Source: Dehalococcoidia bacterium
GTDB taxonomy: Bacteria; Chloroflexota; Dehalococcoidia; Lucifugimonadales; SHYT01
Length of the DNA stretch: 64,000 nucleotides
NCBI GenBank assembly: GCA_009693045.1
Contig: SHXZ01000004.1
Coordinates: 62,001 to 126,000, forward strand
Reading direction: 5' to 3'
Shown: in pieces, positions 43,629 through 52,508 of the stretch
Layout of the letters: every line of letters begins with the position of its first letter
Position numbering within the stretch: the first letter of the stretch is position 1
Translations under genes and position numbers: made by a program
The notes under the pieces: generated by a model
What the model saw: the letters and a program-made list of their open reading frames with translations, nothing else
Database searches by the model: none
Told to the model about the DNA's origin: nothing

Positions 43629-45911
43629 TTAGCGCTTGCCGTTGCCCTTGGCCTGGATAGCGGCGAGGACGGCGCCGGGGGACATGGGCAGGTCGGTCAT
43701 GCGCACGCCAATGGCGCGCTTCATGGCGTTGGCGACGGCGGCGGGCGGCGGCACGATGGGCACCTCGCCGACGCCGCGGACGCCGAAGGGGTGACCGGGG
43801 TTCGCCACTTCCACGATGACGGTGTCAATCATCGGCAGATCAAGGGCCGTCGGCATGCGGTAATCCAGGAACGTGGGGTTGGCCATCGTCCCCTGGTTGG
43901 TGAAGAAGTACTCCTCGTTGAGGGCCCAGCCAATGCCCTGGGCGACGCCGCCCTGCATCTGGCCTTCCACGTAGCTGGGGTGGATGGCCTTGCCGGCGTC
44001 CTGAACGATGGTGGCGCGGAGGACCTGGGTCTTGCCGGTCTCGGGGTCAACCTCAACGTCGGCGATGACGGCGGCGAAGGCGGGGCCGACGCCGCGGGCG
44101 TCCACGCTGGCGCGCCCGGCGAGAGGGCCGCCGGTGGTGAGGAGCCTGCCCGCGAGCTCCGTGAAGGTCATCTTCCGCTCGTAGGAGGGCTTGAGCTTGA
44201 ACTCGCCCTTCTCAAACTCCACGTTGTCGGCCGTGGTCTCCCATATCTTGGCGGCGCGCTCAATCAGCTGCTTCTTCAGGTCCTGGGCCGCCTCGTAGGC
44301 GGCGAGGCCGCCCTTGAAGGCGACGCTGCTGCCGCCGGTGAGGCTGGTGTAGCCGATGGAGTCGGTGTCCACGACGGTGGGGGTCACCTTATCGGCGGGA
44401 ATGCCGAGCACCTCGGCGGCCTGCATGGCGATGGCGGCGCGGGTACCACCGATATCGGCGGCGCCCTCAATAAGGCTGACGGTGCCGTCTGGGTTCATGG
44501 CGATGTAGCAGCTTGCCGGCCCCCCCGCGTTGAACCAGAAGCCCGCCGCGAAGCCGCGGCCTCGGTTCTTGCCGGTGAGGGGCGTCTTCCAGTGCGGGTG
44601 GTTCTTGGCGGCCTGCAGGACCTCCATGAAGCCGACCTTGCCGAAGGCGGGGCCGTCCACGCGGCGGTCACCCTGCTTGACGCCGTTGAGGATGCGGAAG
44701 TCAATGGGGTCCATCTTGAGGTTCTCGCACAACTCGTCCACGACCGACTCCACAGCCATGGCGGCGTGCGTTGCGCCGGGCGCGCGGTAAGCGGCGGTCT
44801 TCTGCTTGTTGACCACCACGTCGTAGCCGTCCACCTGAGCGTTGTCCAGGTTGTAGCACGCCAGCGCGCACATGGCGCCGGCGTTGACCGGGGAGCCGGG
44901 AAAGGCGCCCGCCTCAAACATCAGCGAGACCTCTGCGGCGGTGATACGGCCTTCCTTGTTGGCGCCCATCTTGACCTTCATGTAGCTGCCCGGCGTGGGG
45001 CCTGTGCCCTCAAACACTTCGGTGCGAGACATGATGGCCTTGACCGGGTGGCCGGTCTTCTTGGCGAGGAGAGCGACCACCGGCTCCAGGTACACACCCA
45101 GCTTGCCGCCAAAGCCACCACCAATCTCCGTGGGGATGACCTTGACGTTGGACTCCGGGATCTTGAGCAGGGTGGCGACCTGGGAACGGACGTTGAAGGA
45201 GCCTTGGGTGCTGCACCAGATGGTGAGCTTGCCATCCACGTTCCAGTTGGCCGTGGCGGCGTGCGGCTCAATGTACCCCTGGTGGACCGCGGCGGTGTTG
45301 AACTCGCGCTCCACCACCACGTCCGCCTGCTTGAAGCCGTCTGCGGGCTCGCCCTTCTTGAAGCGGAAGTGGTTGGCAATGTTGCTGTGTTTGGTGGTGC
45401 GCTGGCCGAACTCCTGCATCAACATGTCCTCGTGCAGGAGCGGGGCGCCGTCCTTCATGGCGTCAAGGACGTTCAGGGCGGGAGGGAGGACCTCGTAGTC
45501 AACCTTGATGAGCGAAAGGGCTTCTTCCGCGATGTGGGCGCTGGTGGCGGCAACGGCGGCAACCGCCTGGCCTTTGTACAGCACTTTGTTGCCCGCCAGG
45601 ACGTTGCTGCTCAGGAAGCGTAAGCGGACGGCGGTCTCGCCCAGATCCTGCATGCGGTCTGAGGCCACAGCGGGGATGTCGGCGGCGGTGATGACGGCCC
45701 TGACGCCCGGCAATGCCGCAGCCTTGCTGGTGTCAATGGACTTGATGCGGGCGTGTGGGTGCGGGCTGCGGAGGATCTTGGCGGACAGCAGCCCGGCCAT
45801 CTGGATGTCGGCAGCGTACTTGGCCCGACCAATGACCTTGTCCAGCCCGTCATGGCGGATGGGGCGGGTGCCAATAACGCTGTACTCGGGCGCCGGAGCG
45901 GTCGTCGTCAT
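43629..45911 (-). CDS. Xanthine-dehydrogenase-family molybdenum subunit (operon copy)
   Basis: 760 residues. IGTRPIRHDGLDKVIGRAKY, IGGGFGGKLGVYLEPV, AAYRAPGATHAAMAVE and GVRGVGEVPIVPP (with the catalytic Glu) are all present. It is the third gene of a complete operon: the flavin subunit, iron-sulfur subunit and this one, in the usual CoxM-CoxS-CoxL order. Its ATG overlaps the iron-sulfur subunit stop by four bases. The motif that marks form I CO dehydrogenase (AYRCSFR) is not seen, so an organic substrate is more likely. It is closely related to the lone copies at 35.3 and 57 kb. Confidence 0.95.
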   Translation of the reverse strand: MTTTAPAPEYSVIGTRPIRHDGLDKVIGRAKYAADIQMAGLLSAKILRSPHPHARIKSIDTSKAAALPGVRAVITAADIPAVASDRMQDLGETAVRLRFLSSNVLAGNKVLYKGQAVAAVAATSAHIAEEALSLIKVDYEVLPPALNVLDAMKDGAPLLHEDMLMQEFGQRTTKHSNIANHFRFKKGEPADGFKQADVVVEREFNTAAVHQGYIEPHAATANWNVDGKLTIWCSTQGSFNVRSQVATLLKIPESNVKVIPTEIGGGFGGKLGVYLEPVVALLAKKTGHPVKAIMSRTEVFEGTGPTPGSYMKVKMGANKEGRITAAEVSLMFEAGAFPGSPVNAGAMCALACYNLDNAQVDGYDVVVNKQKTAAYRAPGATHAAMAVESVVDELCENLKMDPIDFRILNGVKQGDRRVDGPAFGKVGFMEVLQAAKNHPHWKTPLTGKNRGRGFAAGFWFNAGGPASCYIAMNPDGTVSLIEGAADIGGTRAAIAMQAAEVLGIPADKVTPTVVDTDSIGYTSLTGGSSVAFKGGLAAYEAAQDLKKQLIERAAKIWETTADNVEFEKGEFKLKPSYERKMTFTELAGRLLTTGGPLAGRASVDARGVGPAFAAVIADVEVDPETGKTQVLRATIVQDAGKAIHPSYVEGQMQGGVAQGIGWALNEEYFFTNQGTMANPTFLDYRMPTALDLPMIDTVIVEVANPGHPFGVRGVGEVPIVPPPAAVANAMKRAIGVRMTDLPMSPGAVLAAIQAKGNGKR

Positions 45912-46396
45912 CTCGCCTTAACCTCCTGCATCTTCTTGGATGCATCCATGACCGCGCGGATGATCTTGTCGTAGCCGGTGCAGCGGCACAGGTTGCCTGC
46001 GAGCCACAGGCGGATGCGCTGCTCCGAGGGGTTCGGCTCGCGATCCAAGAGGGCCTTGGCGGCCACGATGAAGCCTGGGGTGCAGATGCCGCACTGAAGA
46101 GCGGCGTTCTCAAGGAAGGCCTGCTGGATGGGGTGCAGGCCCGCGGGCGTGGCGATACCCTCAATGGTGGTGACGTTCTTGCCTTCGGCCTCGACGCCGA
46201 GGACTAAGCAGGAGGTGACCATGCGGCCGTTGAAGAGGACGGTGCAAGCGCCGCAGTTGCCGTCGTTGCAGCCTTCCTTGGAGCCGGTGAGGCCAACGAC
46301 GTCGCGCAGGACCTCCAGAAGGCTCTGGCGCGGCTCGCAAAGAAACTCAGTGGCTTCCCCATTGATCGTCGTGCGGACGTGGACCTTATCGGCCAT
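45908..46396 (-). CDS. 2Fe-2S subunit of molybdenum hydroxylase
   Basis: 162 residues. The plant-type ferredoxin cluster (GCNDGNCGACTVL plus SCLVLG) and the second helical-domain cluster (CGICTPGF and NLCRCTGYDKI) are intact, so electrons can pass from the Mo centre to FAD. It sits between the flavin subunit (4 bases upstream) and the molybdenum subunit (4-base overlap). Nothing unusual in length or spacing. Confidence 0.97.
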   Translation of the reverse strand: MADKVHVRTTINGEATEFLCEPRQSLLEVLRDVVGLTGSKEGCNDGNCGACTVLFNGRMVTSCLVLGVEAEGKNVTTIEGIATPAGLHPIQQAFLENAALQCGICTPGFIVAAKALLDREPNPSEQRIRLWLAGNLCRCTGYDKIIRAVMDASKKMQEVKAR

Positions 46397-46400
46397 CTGG

Positions 46401-47282
46401 CTAAGCCCCCCTTGCTCGTTGAATCGCGATGTGGAGCGTCCTACGCGTCAAGACGCCGACCAGTTGCTTGCGGAACTCAATCGTGCCGCGCATGTCGGTG
46501 ATGGGCCTCGCGGCTGCCACGGCGGCGTCAGCGGCCGCCTGGATGGCCGCTTCGTCCGTTACGGCCTTTCCGGCCAGCGCCTGGCCCGCCGCGGTGACGA
46601 AGAGCGGGGTGGGCGCGACGGAGGCAAGCGCCACGCGCGCGGACGTGATGCGCTGCTTGGCGCTATCCAGCACCACGGATGCGCCAACGCCCGCCACGGC
46701 GATGTCCATCTCGTTCCGAGGGATGAAGCGGAGGTAGGCGGCGCCGGAGTTGGGCGCTGGCGCTGGGATGCGGACGGCCACCAGGATCTCGCCGTTCTGC
46801 AGGAGGTTTCTGCCGGGAGCGGTACAGAACTGCTCCATGGGCACGGAGCGCGTCCCGTTGGGGCCCGCGATGGAGCAGGTCGCGCTCAGGGCGATGAGGG
46901 CGGGGATGGTGTCGCCGCTGGGGGCGGCGTTGCAGACGTTGCCGCCCACGCTGGCGCGGCCCTGAATCTGCACGCTGCCGATCAGCTCGGCGGCGTCAAT
47001 GAGGCCGGGGTACATGCGGCGGACGGTAGCGTCCTCATAGACGTGGCAGCAGGCCACTGCCGCGCCGAGGTACAGCCCCTCCCGCGGGTCGTAAGAGAGC
47101 CTGGTCAGCTCCGGGATGTTCTTAAGGTCCACCAGGGTGTTCACTTGCGGGCGCCGCCCAACCCGGAGCTGCACCAGAACGTCGGTGCCGCCGGCAAGCG
47201 GGCGCGCAGCGTCGCCCTTCTGGGCGAGCAAGGTGATCGCATCCTTCAAAGTCTTCGGCGCGGTGTATTCCAGCGTTTGCAA
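46401..47282 (-). CDS. FAD-binding subunit of molybdenum hydroxylase
   Basis: 293 residues. LQTLEYTAPKTLKDAITLLA is the N-terminal strand, RPLAGGTDVLVQLRVG the FAD pyrophosphate loop, and GSVQIQGRASVGGNVCNAAP with SGDTIPALIAL the second flavin motif. The frame upstream extends to 47,471, but the best start is TTG 47,282, seven bases after AAAGGAGG. It is the first gene of the three-gene unit; no promoter is obvious upstream. Confidence 0.93.
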   Translation of the reverse strand: MQTLEYTAPKTLKDAITLLAQKGDAARPLAGGTDVLVQLRVGRRPQVNTLVDLKNIPELTRLSYDPREGLYLGAAVACCHVYEDATVRRMYPGLIDAAELIGSVQIQGRASVGGNVCNAAPSGDTIPALIALSATCSIAGPNGTRSVPMEQFCTAPGRNLLQNGEILVAVRIPAPAPNSGAAYLRFIPRNEMDIAVAGVGASVVLDSAKQRITSARVALASVAPTPLFVTAAGQALAGKAVTDEAAIQAAADAAVAAARPITDMRGTIEFRKQLVGVLTRRTLHIAIQRARGA

Positions 47283-47497
47283 GAACCAACCTCCTTTGCG
47301 CAATCCCTTGGCGGCTCCACTCGGCAGCCAGCAGCTGGGTCTTGCGTCCTGCATCATGCGCTCTGTGCATAGTACGCAAAGAACGCGCGTTTGTGAAGCC
47401 CCACTGCTCCGATGTTGCCGAGGGTGGACGCAAGCCTGACGAGTGAGTATGGTACAAGGGACATGCAGCAAGCCCTCAAAGAGAAACAGGAGGAGCG

Positions 47498-47917
47498 ATG
47501 CCAGACACCATCAAGGTCTCAACGGTGCTGCCGGCAACCCCCGAGCAGATCTACCGCGCCTGGCTGGACGCGCGCGAGCACGGGTTGTTCACGCGCAGGA
47601 AGGCGACTGCCCAAAAGCGGGTCGGTGGGAAGTTCACCGCGTGGGACGGCTACATTGAGGGCGAGACGCTGGAGCCAAACAAACGCATTGTGCAAGCCTG
47701 GCGGACGACCGAGTTTCCTGAGGGCAGCCCTGACTCGCGGCTAGAGGCGCTGCTGGAGCCTGCCAAGGGGGGCACGAAAGTCACTCTGGTGCACACGAAC
47801 ATCCCAAAGGGGCAAGTGGCAGACCTGAAGCAGGGGTGGGTTGACTATTACTTTGAGCCGATGAAAGCGTACTTTGGGCAGGACTCAGCCCAAAAAAAGA
47901 AGGCGCCAAAAGGGTGA
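47498..47917 (+). CDS. AHSA1/SRPBCC-domain protein
   Basis: 139 residues: TIKVSTVLPATPEQIYRAWL, then GGKFTAWDGYIEGETLEPNK and KVTLVHTNIPKGQVADLKQG with a final long helix (WVDYYFEPMKAYF) and a Lys-rich tail. It has the START-like fold of the Aha1 C-terminal domain. ATG 47,498 follows AGGAGGAGC. It stands divergent from the molybdenum operon with about 215 bases between and may bind a hydrophobic ligand; no regulator is adjacent. Confidence 0.9.
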   Translation: MPDTIKVSTVLPATPEQIYRAWLDAREHGLFTRRKATAQKRVGGKFTAWDGYIEGETLEPNKRIVQAWRTTEFPEGSPDSRLEALLEPAKGGTKVTLVHTNIPKGQVADLKQGWVDYYFEPMKAYFGQDSAQKKKAPKG

Positions 47918-48075
47918 AGCGACTCGGGAGACGTGGTGGTCGGCGAAGCGTGTAGAGGCGAGATACACCTCGACCCTACGGCTGTTGAGCGACGTCATTC
48001 GCATCGTTCGCCGGTAGCCACGCACCGGACGGCGTGTGCTAAAATACGGCCATCATCGGGACGAAAGGAGCGGAC

Positions 48076-48399
48076 ATGATCTACGAGCTGCGGGTCTACG
48101 AAGTCATGCCGGGGAAGATGGGGGCGCTGAACAAGCGGTTCGCGGAGATTACCCACGGGTACTTTCAGAAGTACGGCATCAAGGAGATCGGGTACTGGAC
48201 CGCGATGATCGGAACGAGCGGCGAGCTGACCTACATGCTGTCGTACCCTGATCTGGCGGCGCGGGAGAAGGCATGGGCCGCGTTTGGCGCCGACGCGCAG
48301 CGCCAGAAGGAGTTCGCGGAGACGGAGAAGGACGGGCCGCTGGTCGCCAGGATCCACTCGTCCATCCTGTCACCAACGGCGTATTCGCCGCTGAAATAG
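48076..48399 (+). CDS. NIPSNAP-family protein
   Basis: 107 residues: IYELRVYEVMPGKMGALNKR, FAEITHGYFQKYGIKEIGYW and LTYMLSYPDLAAREKAWAAF fit the dimeric alpha/beta-barrel NIPSNAP domain. ATG 48,076 follows AAAGGAGC. Small single-domain members in bacteria have no known reaction; similar folds are monooxygenases or degrade small organics. It converges on the PAC2 gene across a very long palindrome. Confidence 0.9.
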   Translation: MIYELRVYEVMPGKMGALNKRFAEITHGYFQKYGIKEIGYWTAMIGTSGELTYMLSYPDLAAREKAWAAFGADAQRQKEFAETEKDGPLVARIHSSILSPTAYSPLK

Positions 48400-48462
48400 G
48401 GTAGGCCAACTCGAGGACCACCACGGAGCGCGGACGTGGTAGGTGGCGCGGTGTGTGTAGTA

Positions 48463-48547
48463 GCCCAAGCTACTGGTGTCTAAAAACGCAGAAGGGGCGG
48501 GTCTTTGACCCGCCCCTTCTGCGTTTTTAGACACCAGTAGCTTGGGC
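48463..48547. terminator. Perfect 41-bp inverted repeat between convergent genes
   Basis: Arms 48,463-48,503 and 48,507-48,547 are exactly complementary, with a TTT loop. The centre is a family-type GGGGCGGGTC palindrome and the outer part has TTTTTAG on both strands. It should work as a terminator for both NIPSNAP and PAC2 messages, and it may have arisen by an insertion and its inversion. Confidence 0.9.
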
Positions 48548-48571
48548 AGCAGGAACTCGCCGTGCTAGAGG

Positions 48572-49459
48572 TTAGCCCTCTTCCAAGCGCCTGCCCTGCT
48601 CCGCCAGGAACTGCTCAATGCCCGGAGGGAGCGGCGTGACGTTCCCCTGGGGCTTCTCCTGCTCCGCCGTCCGGGTGTCGTAGTGGGCCTCCAGGCGACG
48701 CACGAGGCGCTTGGCCTCGGGGTTGCGCTCCATCTGGGCGCTCAGCTCCTCGTACTGCTCCAGCCCCATTTCCGGCTGGGCCACCCGCGCCGGGAGCGGG
48801 TAGAAGTTCCCAAGCGCTTCAAGGAGGCGGGCCGTGCCGGTGAAGTCCTCTTCAATCTGCAGGTACTGGGGCAGGTGGACCATGAAGCTCATAGTCTCCA
48901 CACCCTGGGCTTCCAGCTTGTTGTTGAGGAGCCCCAGGATGGTAGTCGGCCCCTCGTACTGGCCCCAGCGGCGCGTCGTGACGCCTTTGATGTCGTTCAT
49001 CGGTTTGCCGTCAAGCGTGCCGGTGACCAGCAGCGGGCGGGTGTGCGGCACCGCGTCCCACATGCCGCCCAGACGGCACTGGCGCTTGACGTTGAGCGCC
49101 TTGAACAGGTCCACGAGGCTCTCAACGTACGCCTCCGCGAAAGCGTGGGGCTCGTAGATGCGGCAAAGGAGGAGGTCCGGCGGCTCGGGACGACGAGCGA
49201 GACTGATGGTGGTATTGGGGATGGTCAGCGTGCGCTTGCCGTCTATGTTGCGGGTGACGGGGCGATAGCGCGTGAAGTCGAAGAAGACGCCGGGCGTGGC
49301 GAGATTGGCGATCTGCTTGGCGCCGAAGTGCTGCTCAAGCCGCGTCAGGGACAGGGTGCCCACGTTGCCCGCGTCAATCCACGGGTGAAGGATGGAGATG
49401 ACGTGGGCGTCGCGCACCTCCGGGAGGGGGTCAACAACCTCAAACGCACCGATCCGCAT
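48572..49459 (-). CDS. PAC2-family protein
   Basis: 295 residues from ATG 49,459 (MRIGAFEVVDPLPE). HVISILHPWIDAGNVGTLSL, FFDFTRYRP, and TTILGLLNNKLEAQGVETMS are PAC2 features; the C-terminal third is helical and acidic. PAC2 proteins are relatives of proteasome assembly chaperones and occur in actinobacteria and Chloroflexota with or without a proteasome. No proteasome gene is near. The product is a cytoplasmic soluble protein. Confidence 0.85.
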   Translation of the reverse strand: MRIGAFEVVDPLPEVRDAHVISILHPWIDAGNVGTLSLTRLEQHFGAKQIANLATPGVFFDFTRYRPVTRNIDGKRTLTIPNTTISLARRPEPPDLLLCRIYEPHAFAEAYVESLVDLFKALNVKRQCRLGGMWDAVPHTRPLLVTGTLDGKPMNDIKGVTTRRWGQYEGPTTILGLLNNKLEAQGVETMSFMVHLPQYLQIEEDFTGTARLLEALGNFYPLPARVAQPEMGLEQYEELSAQMERNPEAKRLVRRLEAHYDTRTAEQEKPQGNVTPLPPGIEQFLAEQGRRLEEG

Positions 49460-49716
49460 AGCTGCTTTATCGTGACAGACTGGACGCGGATTTGCAAGCC
49501 CGTTCCTCATTAGCCCCACGGACTTTCAGTTGTCTGATCCCTTAATCGCCCCCGCAAGTCTCCAGAGACTCGGCCCTATGAGCGAGGAGGGAGTCAAGCA
49601 CATAACCGAAAAATACCGATGTTTGATTGAGTTGACCTCACGCTGGTAGAATCACATCGTTGCCTTCCAGCGGTGTGATTCTGTACCAGGTTGGTTGAGC
49701 GATAGGAGGTTCAGGC

Positions 49717-50151
49717 ATGACAACTTCCCCCCTCGTCGTTGACGACAAGAAGGTCTATTCATTCACGAAGACCATCACGGCGCGAGATGTTGAACTGTTT
49801 GCCCAGGTGTCCGGCGACGATCAGGCCCTCCACCTGGACGAGGCTGTCGCCGCCAAAAGTCGCTTCAAGCACCGGATCGCCCATGGCATCTTGACCGCGG
49901 GACTTATTTCCGCCGCCCTTGGGACCCGGGTGGCGCCGGGCCAGGTCGTCATCTACATGGGGCAGACCCTGAAGTTCTTGGCGCCGGTGTTCTTGGGCGA
50001 CACCTTGACCGCCGAGTTGCGCGTGATCGGCGTGAACGCGCCCAGGCGGCAGGTGACCCTTAACGCACGCATCGTGAACCAGCAGGGCGTTGAGGTCGTT
50101 AGGGGGGAGTCCCAGGTGATGATAGAGCCGTACGCCGAGCAGACTCCGTAA
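49717..50151 (+). CDS. MaoC-family (R)-hydratase
   Basis: 144 residues with the hydratase-2 signature: FAQVSGDDQALHLDEAVAAK, SRFKHRIAHGILTAGLISAA, the Asp and His of the active site being in GDDQALHLD and HRIAHG. It hydrates trans-2-enoyl-CoA to (R)-3-hydroxyacyl-CoA. ATG 49,717 follows AGGAGG. It is followed after 85 bases by a two-gene CoA-transferase; a shared role in acid metabolism is likely. The usual size of a single hot-dog domain. Confidence 0.93.
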   Translation: MTTSPLVVDDKKVYSFTKTITARDVELFAQVSGDDQALHLDEAVAAKSRFKHRIAHGILTAGLISAALGTRVAPGQVVIYMGQTLKFLAPVFLGDTLTAELRVIGVNAPRRQVTLNARIVNQQGVEVVRGESQVMIEPYAEQTP

Positions 50152-50236
50152 TCTCGGCCCCCCGGTTCTCCACGTTTCTCTGCAGACGGCACGCAGGCGT
50201 TAAAGGCGGGCCATAAACAGCCGCAGGAGGGTAGGC

Positions 50237-51004
50237 GTGGGCCAGAAAGTCTACCGGACGTTTGAAGAAGCTGTGCGCGATATCCCCGATAGCGCGAGCA
50301 TTCTCATCCCTGGTTTCGGGCCCGGCGTGCCGCTTAACTTGCTTCGCGCGCTCTACCACCAGGGCGCGAAAAACCTGACCTTGATCGCCAACGGCGCGGG
50401 CGGGCCGGCGACTCCGGGCCACGAGAACACGATCACCAGTGGCACGCTCGTTGAAGCGGGCCGCGTGCGAAAGGTGATCTTAGCCTTCACCGGCGCGACG
50501 CATCCATCCAGGCGGTCGGTGCTGGAAGAGCTTCAGGAGACCGGCGAGATTGAGGCGGAGCTAACGCCTCAAGGGAGCCTGGCGGAGCGCATTCGCGCGG
50601 GCGGCGCGGGCATTCCAGCCTTTTACACGCCGGCCGGCGTCGGCACGGAGATCGCCAACGGCAAGGAGCATCGCGTCTTCAACGGCCGGACGTACATCCT
50701 GGAGGAGGCGATCACGGCCGATTACGCGTTCATTCGGGCGTGGAAGGCCGACACCTTCGGGAACCTCATCTTCCGCCGCGCTCAGCGCAACTTCAACCCC
50801 ATCATGGCGACGGCCGCGCGCTGCACCATCGTTGAGGTTGAAGAACCCATCGCGTCGGAGGGCGAACTGGACCCCGACCAGGTCCACACGCCGGGCATCT
50901 TTGTGCACCGGATCGTGAAGATCCCGCCTCCGCCAGAGGGGATTTTGCACGCCAACCCGGCCAATGCCGCGCCAGCCCACGGGCCGGCGCCGGCGTCGCC
51001 ATAG
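50237..51004 (+). CDS. CoA-transferase subunit A (family I)
   Basis: 255 residues. DSASILIPGFGPGVPLNLLR is the CoA-binding GxGxxG-type loop, then LTLIANGAGG, GGAGIPAFYTPAGVGTEIAN, and YAFIRAWKADTFGNLIFRRA, the 3-oxoacid CoA-transferase alpha pattern. The start is GTG 50,237 after GCAGGAGGGTAG. It pairs with the beta subunit 34 bases downstream. Substrate could be acetoacetate, 3-oxoadipate or glutaconate. Confidence 0.92.
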   Translation: MGQKVYRTFEEAVRDIPDSASILIPGFGPGVPLNLLRALYHQGAKNLTLIANGAGGPATPGHENTITSGTLVEAGRVRKVILAFTGATHPSRRSVLEELQETGEIEAELTPQGSLAERIRAGGAGIPAFYTPAGVGTEIANGKEHRVFNGRTYILEEAITADYAFIRAWKADTFGNLIFRRAQRNFNPIMATAARCTIVEVEEPIASEGELDPDQVHTPGIFVHRIVKIPPPPEGILHANPANAAPAHGPAPASP

Positions 51005-51038
51005 ACCTGGCGGGTAGACACGGAAAGGGGTACGGCCA

Positions 51039-51704
51039 ATGCAAAAGACACCGTTGACGCGTGAACTCATGGCGGCGCGGACCGCAGCCGAGTTTCAGGA
51101 CGGCTGGATTGTCAACCTGGGCGTGGGCATGCCGACGCTGTGTTCAGATTTTGTCGTGCAGGGACGTAAAGTCATCTTCCACTCCGAGAACGGCGTGATC
51201 GGCTACGGCAGAAACGTTTCGGGTGACAACGCTGACCCCAACGTGGTCAACGCGGGGCTCCAGACCGTGGAGCTCATGCCGTTCGCATCCATCGTCCACC
51301 ACGCGGACGCGTTCGGCATCGTTCGGAAGGGGCTTCTGGACGTTGGCGTTCTCGGGGCCTACGAGGCGGCCGCGAACGGCGACTTCGCCAACTGGAAGCT
51401 GGCGGGCCGGAAGGGCGGCGGCATCGGCGGGGCCATGGACATCGCCGCATCCGCCAAACGCATCTTCGTCATGATGGAGCACACCACGCGCGACAAGGCG
51501 CCGCGGCTCTTGAGGCGCTGCACGTTGCCGATCACGGCCCCGGGCGTGGTGAAGCTCATCATCACCGACTTGGGCGTGTTTGAGCCTCTGGGCGAGGCCT
51601 TTCGCGTCAAAGAGATCGCGCATGGCCACACCCTGGAGGAAGTGCAGGCGCTTACCGGCGCCCCGCTCGTGGTTGACGGGCCGCTCACAGAGGTCCAGGT
51701 CTAA
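51039..51704 (+). CDS. CoA-transferase subunit B (family I)
   Basis: 221 residues. WIVNLGVGMPTLC and the catalytic glutamate in FHSENGVIGYG, then SIVHHADAFGIVRKGLLDVG, and GKGGGIGGAMDIA-type loop (GRKGGGIGGAMDIAASAKR). Complete and in register with subunit A. Together they transfer CoA between acids. The following 15 bases lead into decayed sequence. Confidence 0.93.
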   Translation: MQKTPLTRELMAARTAAEFQDGWIVNLGVGMPTLCSDFVVQGRKVIFHSENGVIGYGRNVSGDNADPNVVNAGLQTVELMPFASIVHHADAFGIVRKGLLDVGVLGAYEAAANGDFANWKLAGRKGGGIGGAMDIAASAKRIFVMMEHTTRDKAPRLLRRCTLPITAPGVVKLIITDLGVFEPLGEAFRVKEIAHGHTLEEVQALTGAPLVVDGPLTEVQV

Positions 51705-51728
51705 GCAGGCCTCTCGATGCGACCCACC

Positions 51729-51839
51729 CCGCGAGTTCAGTCTCAGCTTGCCCAGGATGTTCGTGACGTGCGTTTCCACCGTGCGCTTGGTGACGACCAG
51801 CTCGTCGGCGAAGGCGCGGTTGGTCTTACCCTGCGCTGC
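51729..51839 (-). pseudogene. Fragment of a LuxR-type HTH
   Basis: About 37 codons on the minus strand read TNRAFADELVVTKRTVETHV, then TNILGKLRLNSR. This is the recognition-helix part of a LuxR/FixJ response-regulator output domain. The rest of the gene is missing on both sides, so it is a remnant. Confidence 0.8.
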
Positions 51840-51895
51840 GGGCGCGGCTGGCAAAACGTAAACTCGACTCGCTTGTTTATGCCAATCGTATCTTG

Positions 51896-52426
51896 TTATT
51901 TCGCCGTCATCTTTCTCTCGATCGATGCCATGCGAATTGATTTGTCCAAGTTCAGACATATCTCAGATGCACGAACCAAATCTTCCGGTTCTGTAACCAC
52001 TTGCTCATGGACACTGTCGGGTACGTCGTCTAATCGGAACGCGTGCTGATAGCAGTCGAGCACGATGTCTTCGACAACACGATCTTTCATTCGGATGCGT
52101 TCTTCTGCTGTGGTACAGGCCTTTAAAAGTTCAACGAGTCGCGGATATCCCACATTGATGTCAACAATCAGCCAACTTTCCTCTGAATGCTCGGTCTTCT
52201 CGCCCCAGTACGCACATTCGTTATCGGGAATGCTCAGTAAGTCGCGGTACTTCTCAAGCGAAGCGCTCAGGGGACTGATGTTCTTTTCGAGTAGCAATTC
52301 CTTCAAGGATTCCTTGTCGGCATCATTTGCTGCGCAGAAATGGATCTCAGGACGTACAGACTGTTTACGTTGGCGCTCACGCTCTTTAGGCTTTGGGGCA
52401 ACCCCAACAGCAAGCCTGGCGCTCAA
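51896..52426 (-). CDS. Hypothetical protein, possibly 5'-truncated
   Basis: 176 residues from a TTG at 52,426, not recognised. The frame is open upstream at least to 52,508 (VRPDNESAGEIEIVLQTTDG before the start) with no ATG, GTG or TTG, so the beginning may be lost at the junction with the quinone oxidoreductase gene, whose stop lies at 52,509. The protein is acidic, helical, with Trp-Gly-Glu patches (ECAYWGEKTEHSEESWLIVD). GC content is about 48%, well below the neighbours, so the gene was probably transferred. No RBS for the TTG. Confidence 0.55.
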   Translation of the reverse strand: MSARLAVGVAPKPKERERQRKQSVRPEIHFCAANDADKESLKELLLEKNISPLSASLEKYRDLLSIPDNECAYWGEKTEHSEESWLIVDINVGYPRLVELLKACTTAEERIRMKDRVVEDIVLDCYQHAFRLDDVPDSVHEQVVTEPEDLVRASEICLNLDKSIRMASIERKMTAK

Positions 52427-52508
52427 CGTCCGTCCGTCTGTGGTTTGAAGAACTATTTCGATCTCCCCGGCGCTTTCGTTATCGGGTCGGACTGCGCGGC
52501 CAACGGCA

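Noticed and set aside
43614-45623. Long plus-strand frame opposite the molybdenum subunit
   Set aside because: Antisense shadow in GC-rich DNA; no start signal and biased composition.
43629-47282. Form I carbon monoxide dehydrogenase
   Set aside because: The gene order fits, but the AYRCSFR active-site loop of form I CoxL is absent.
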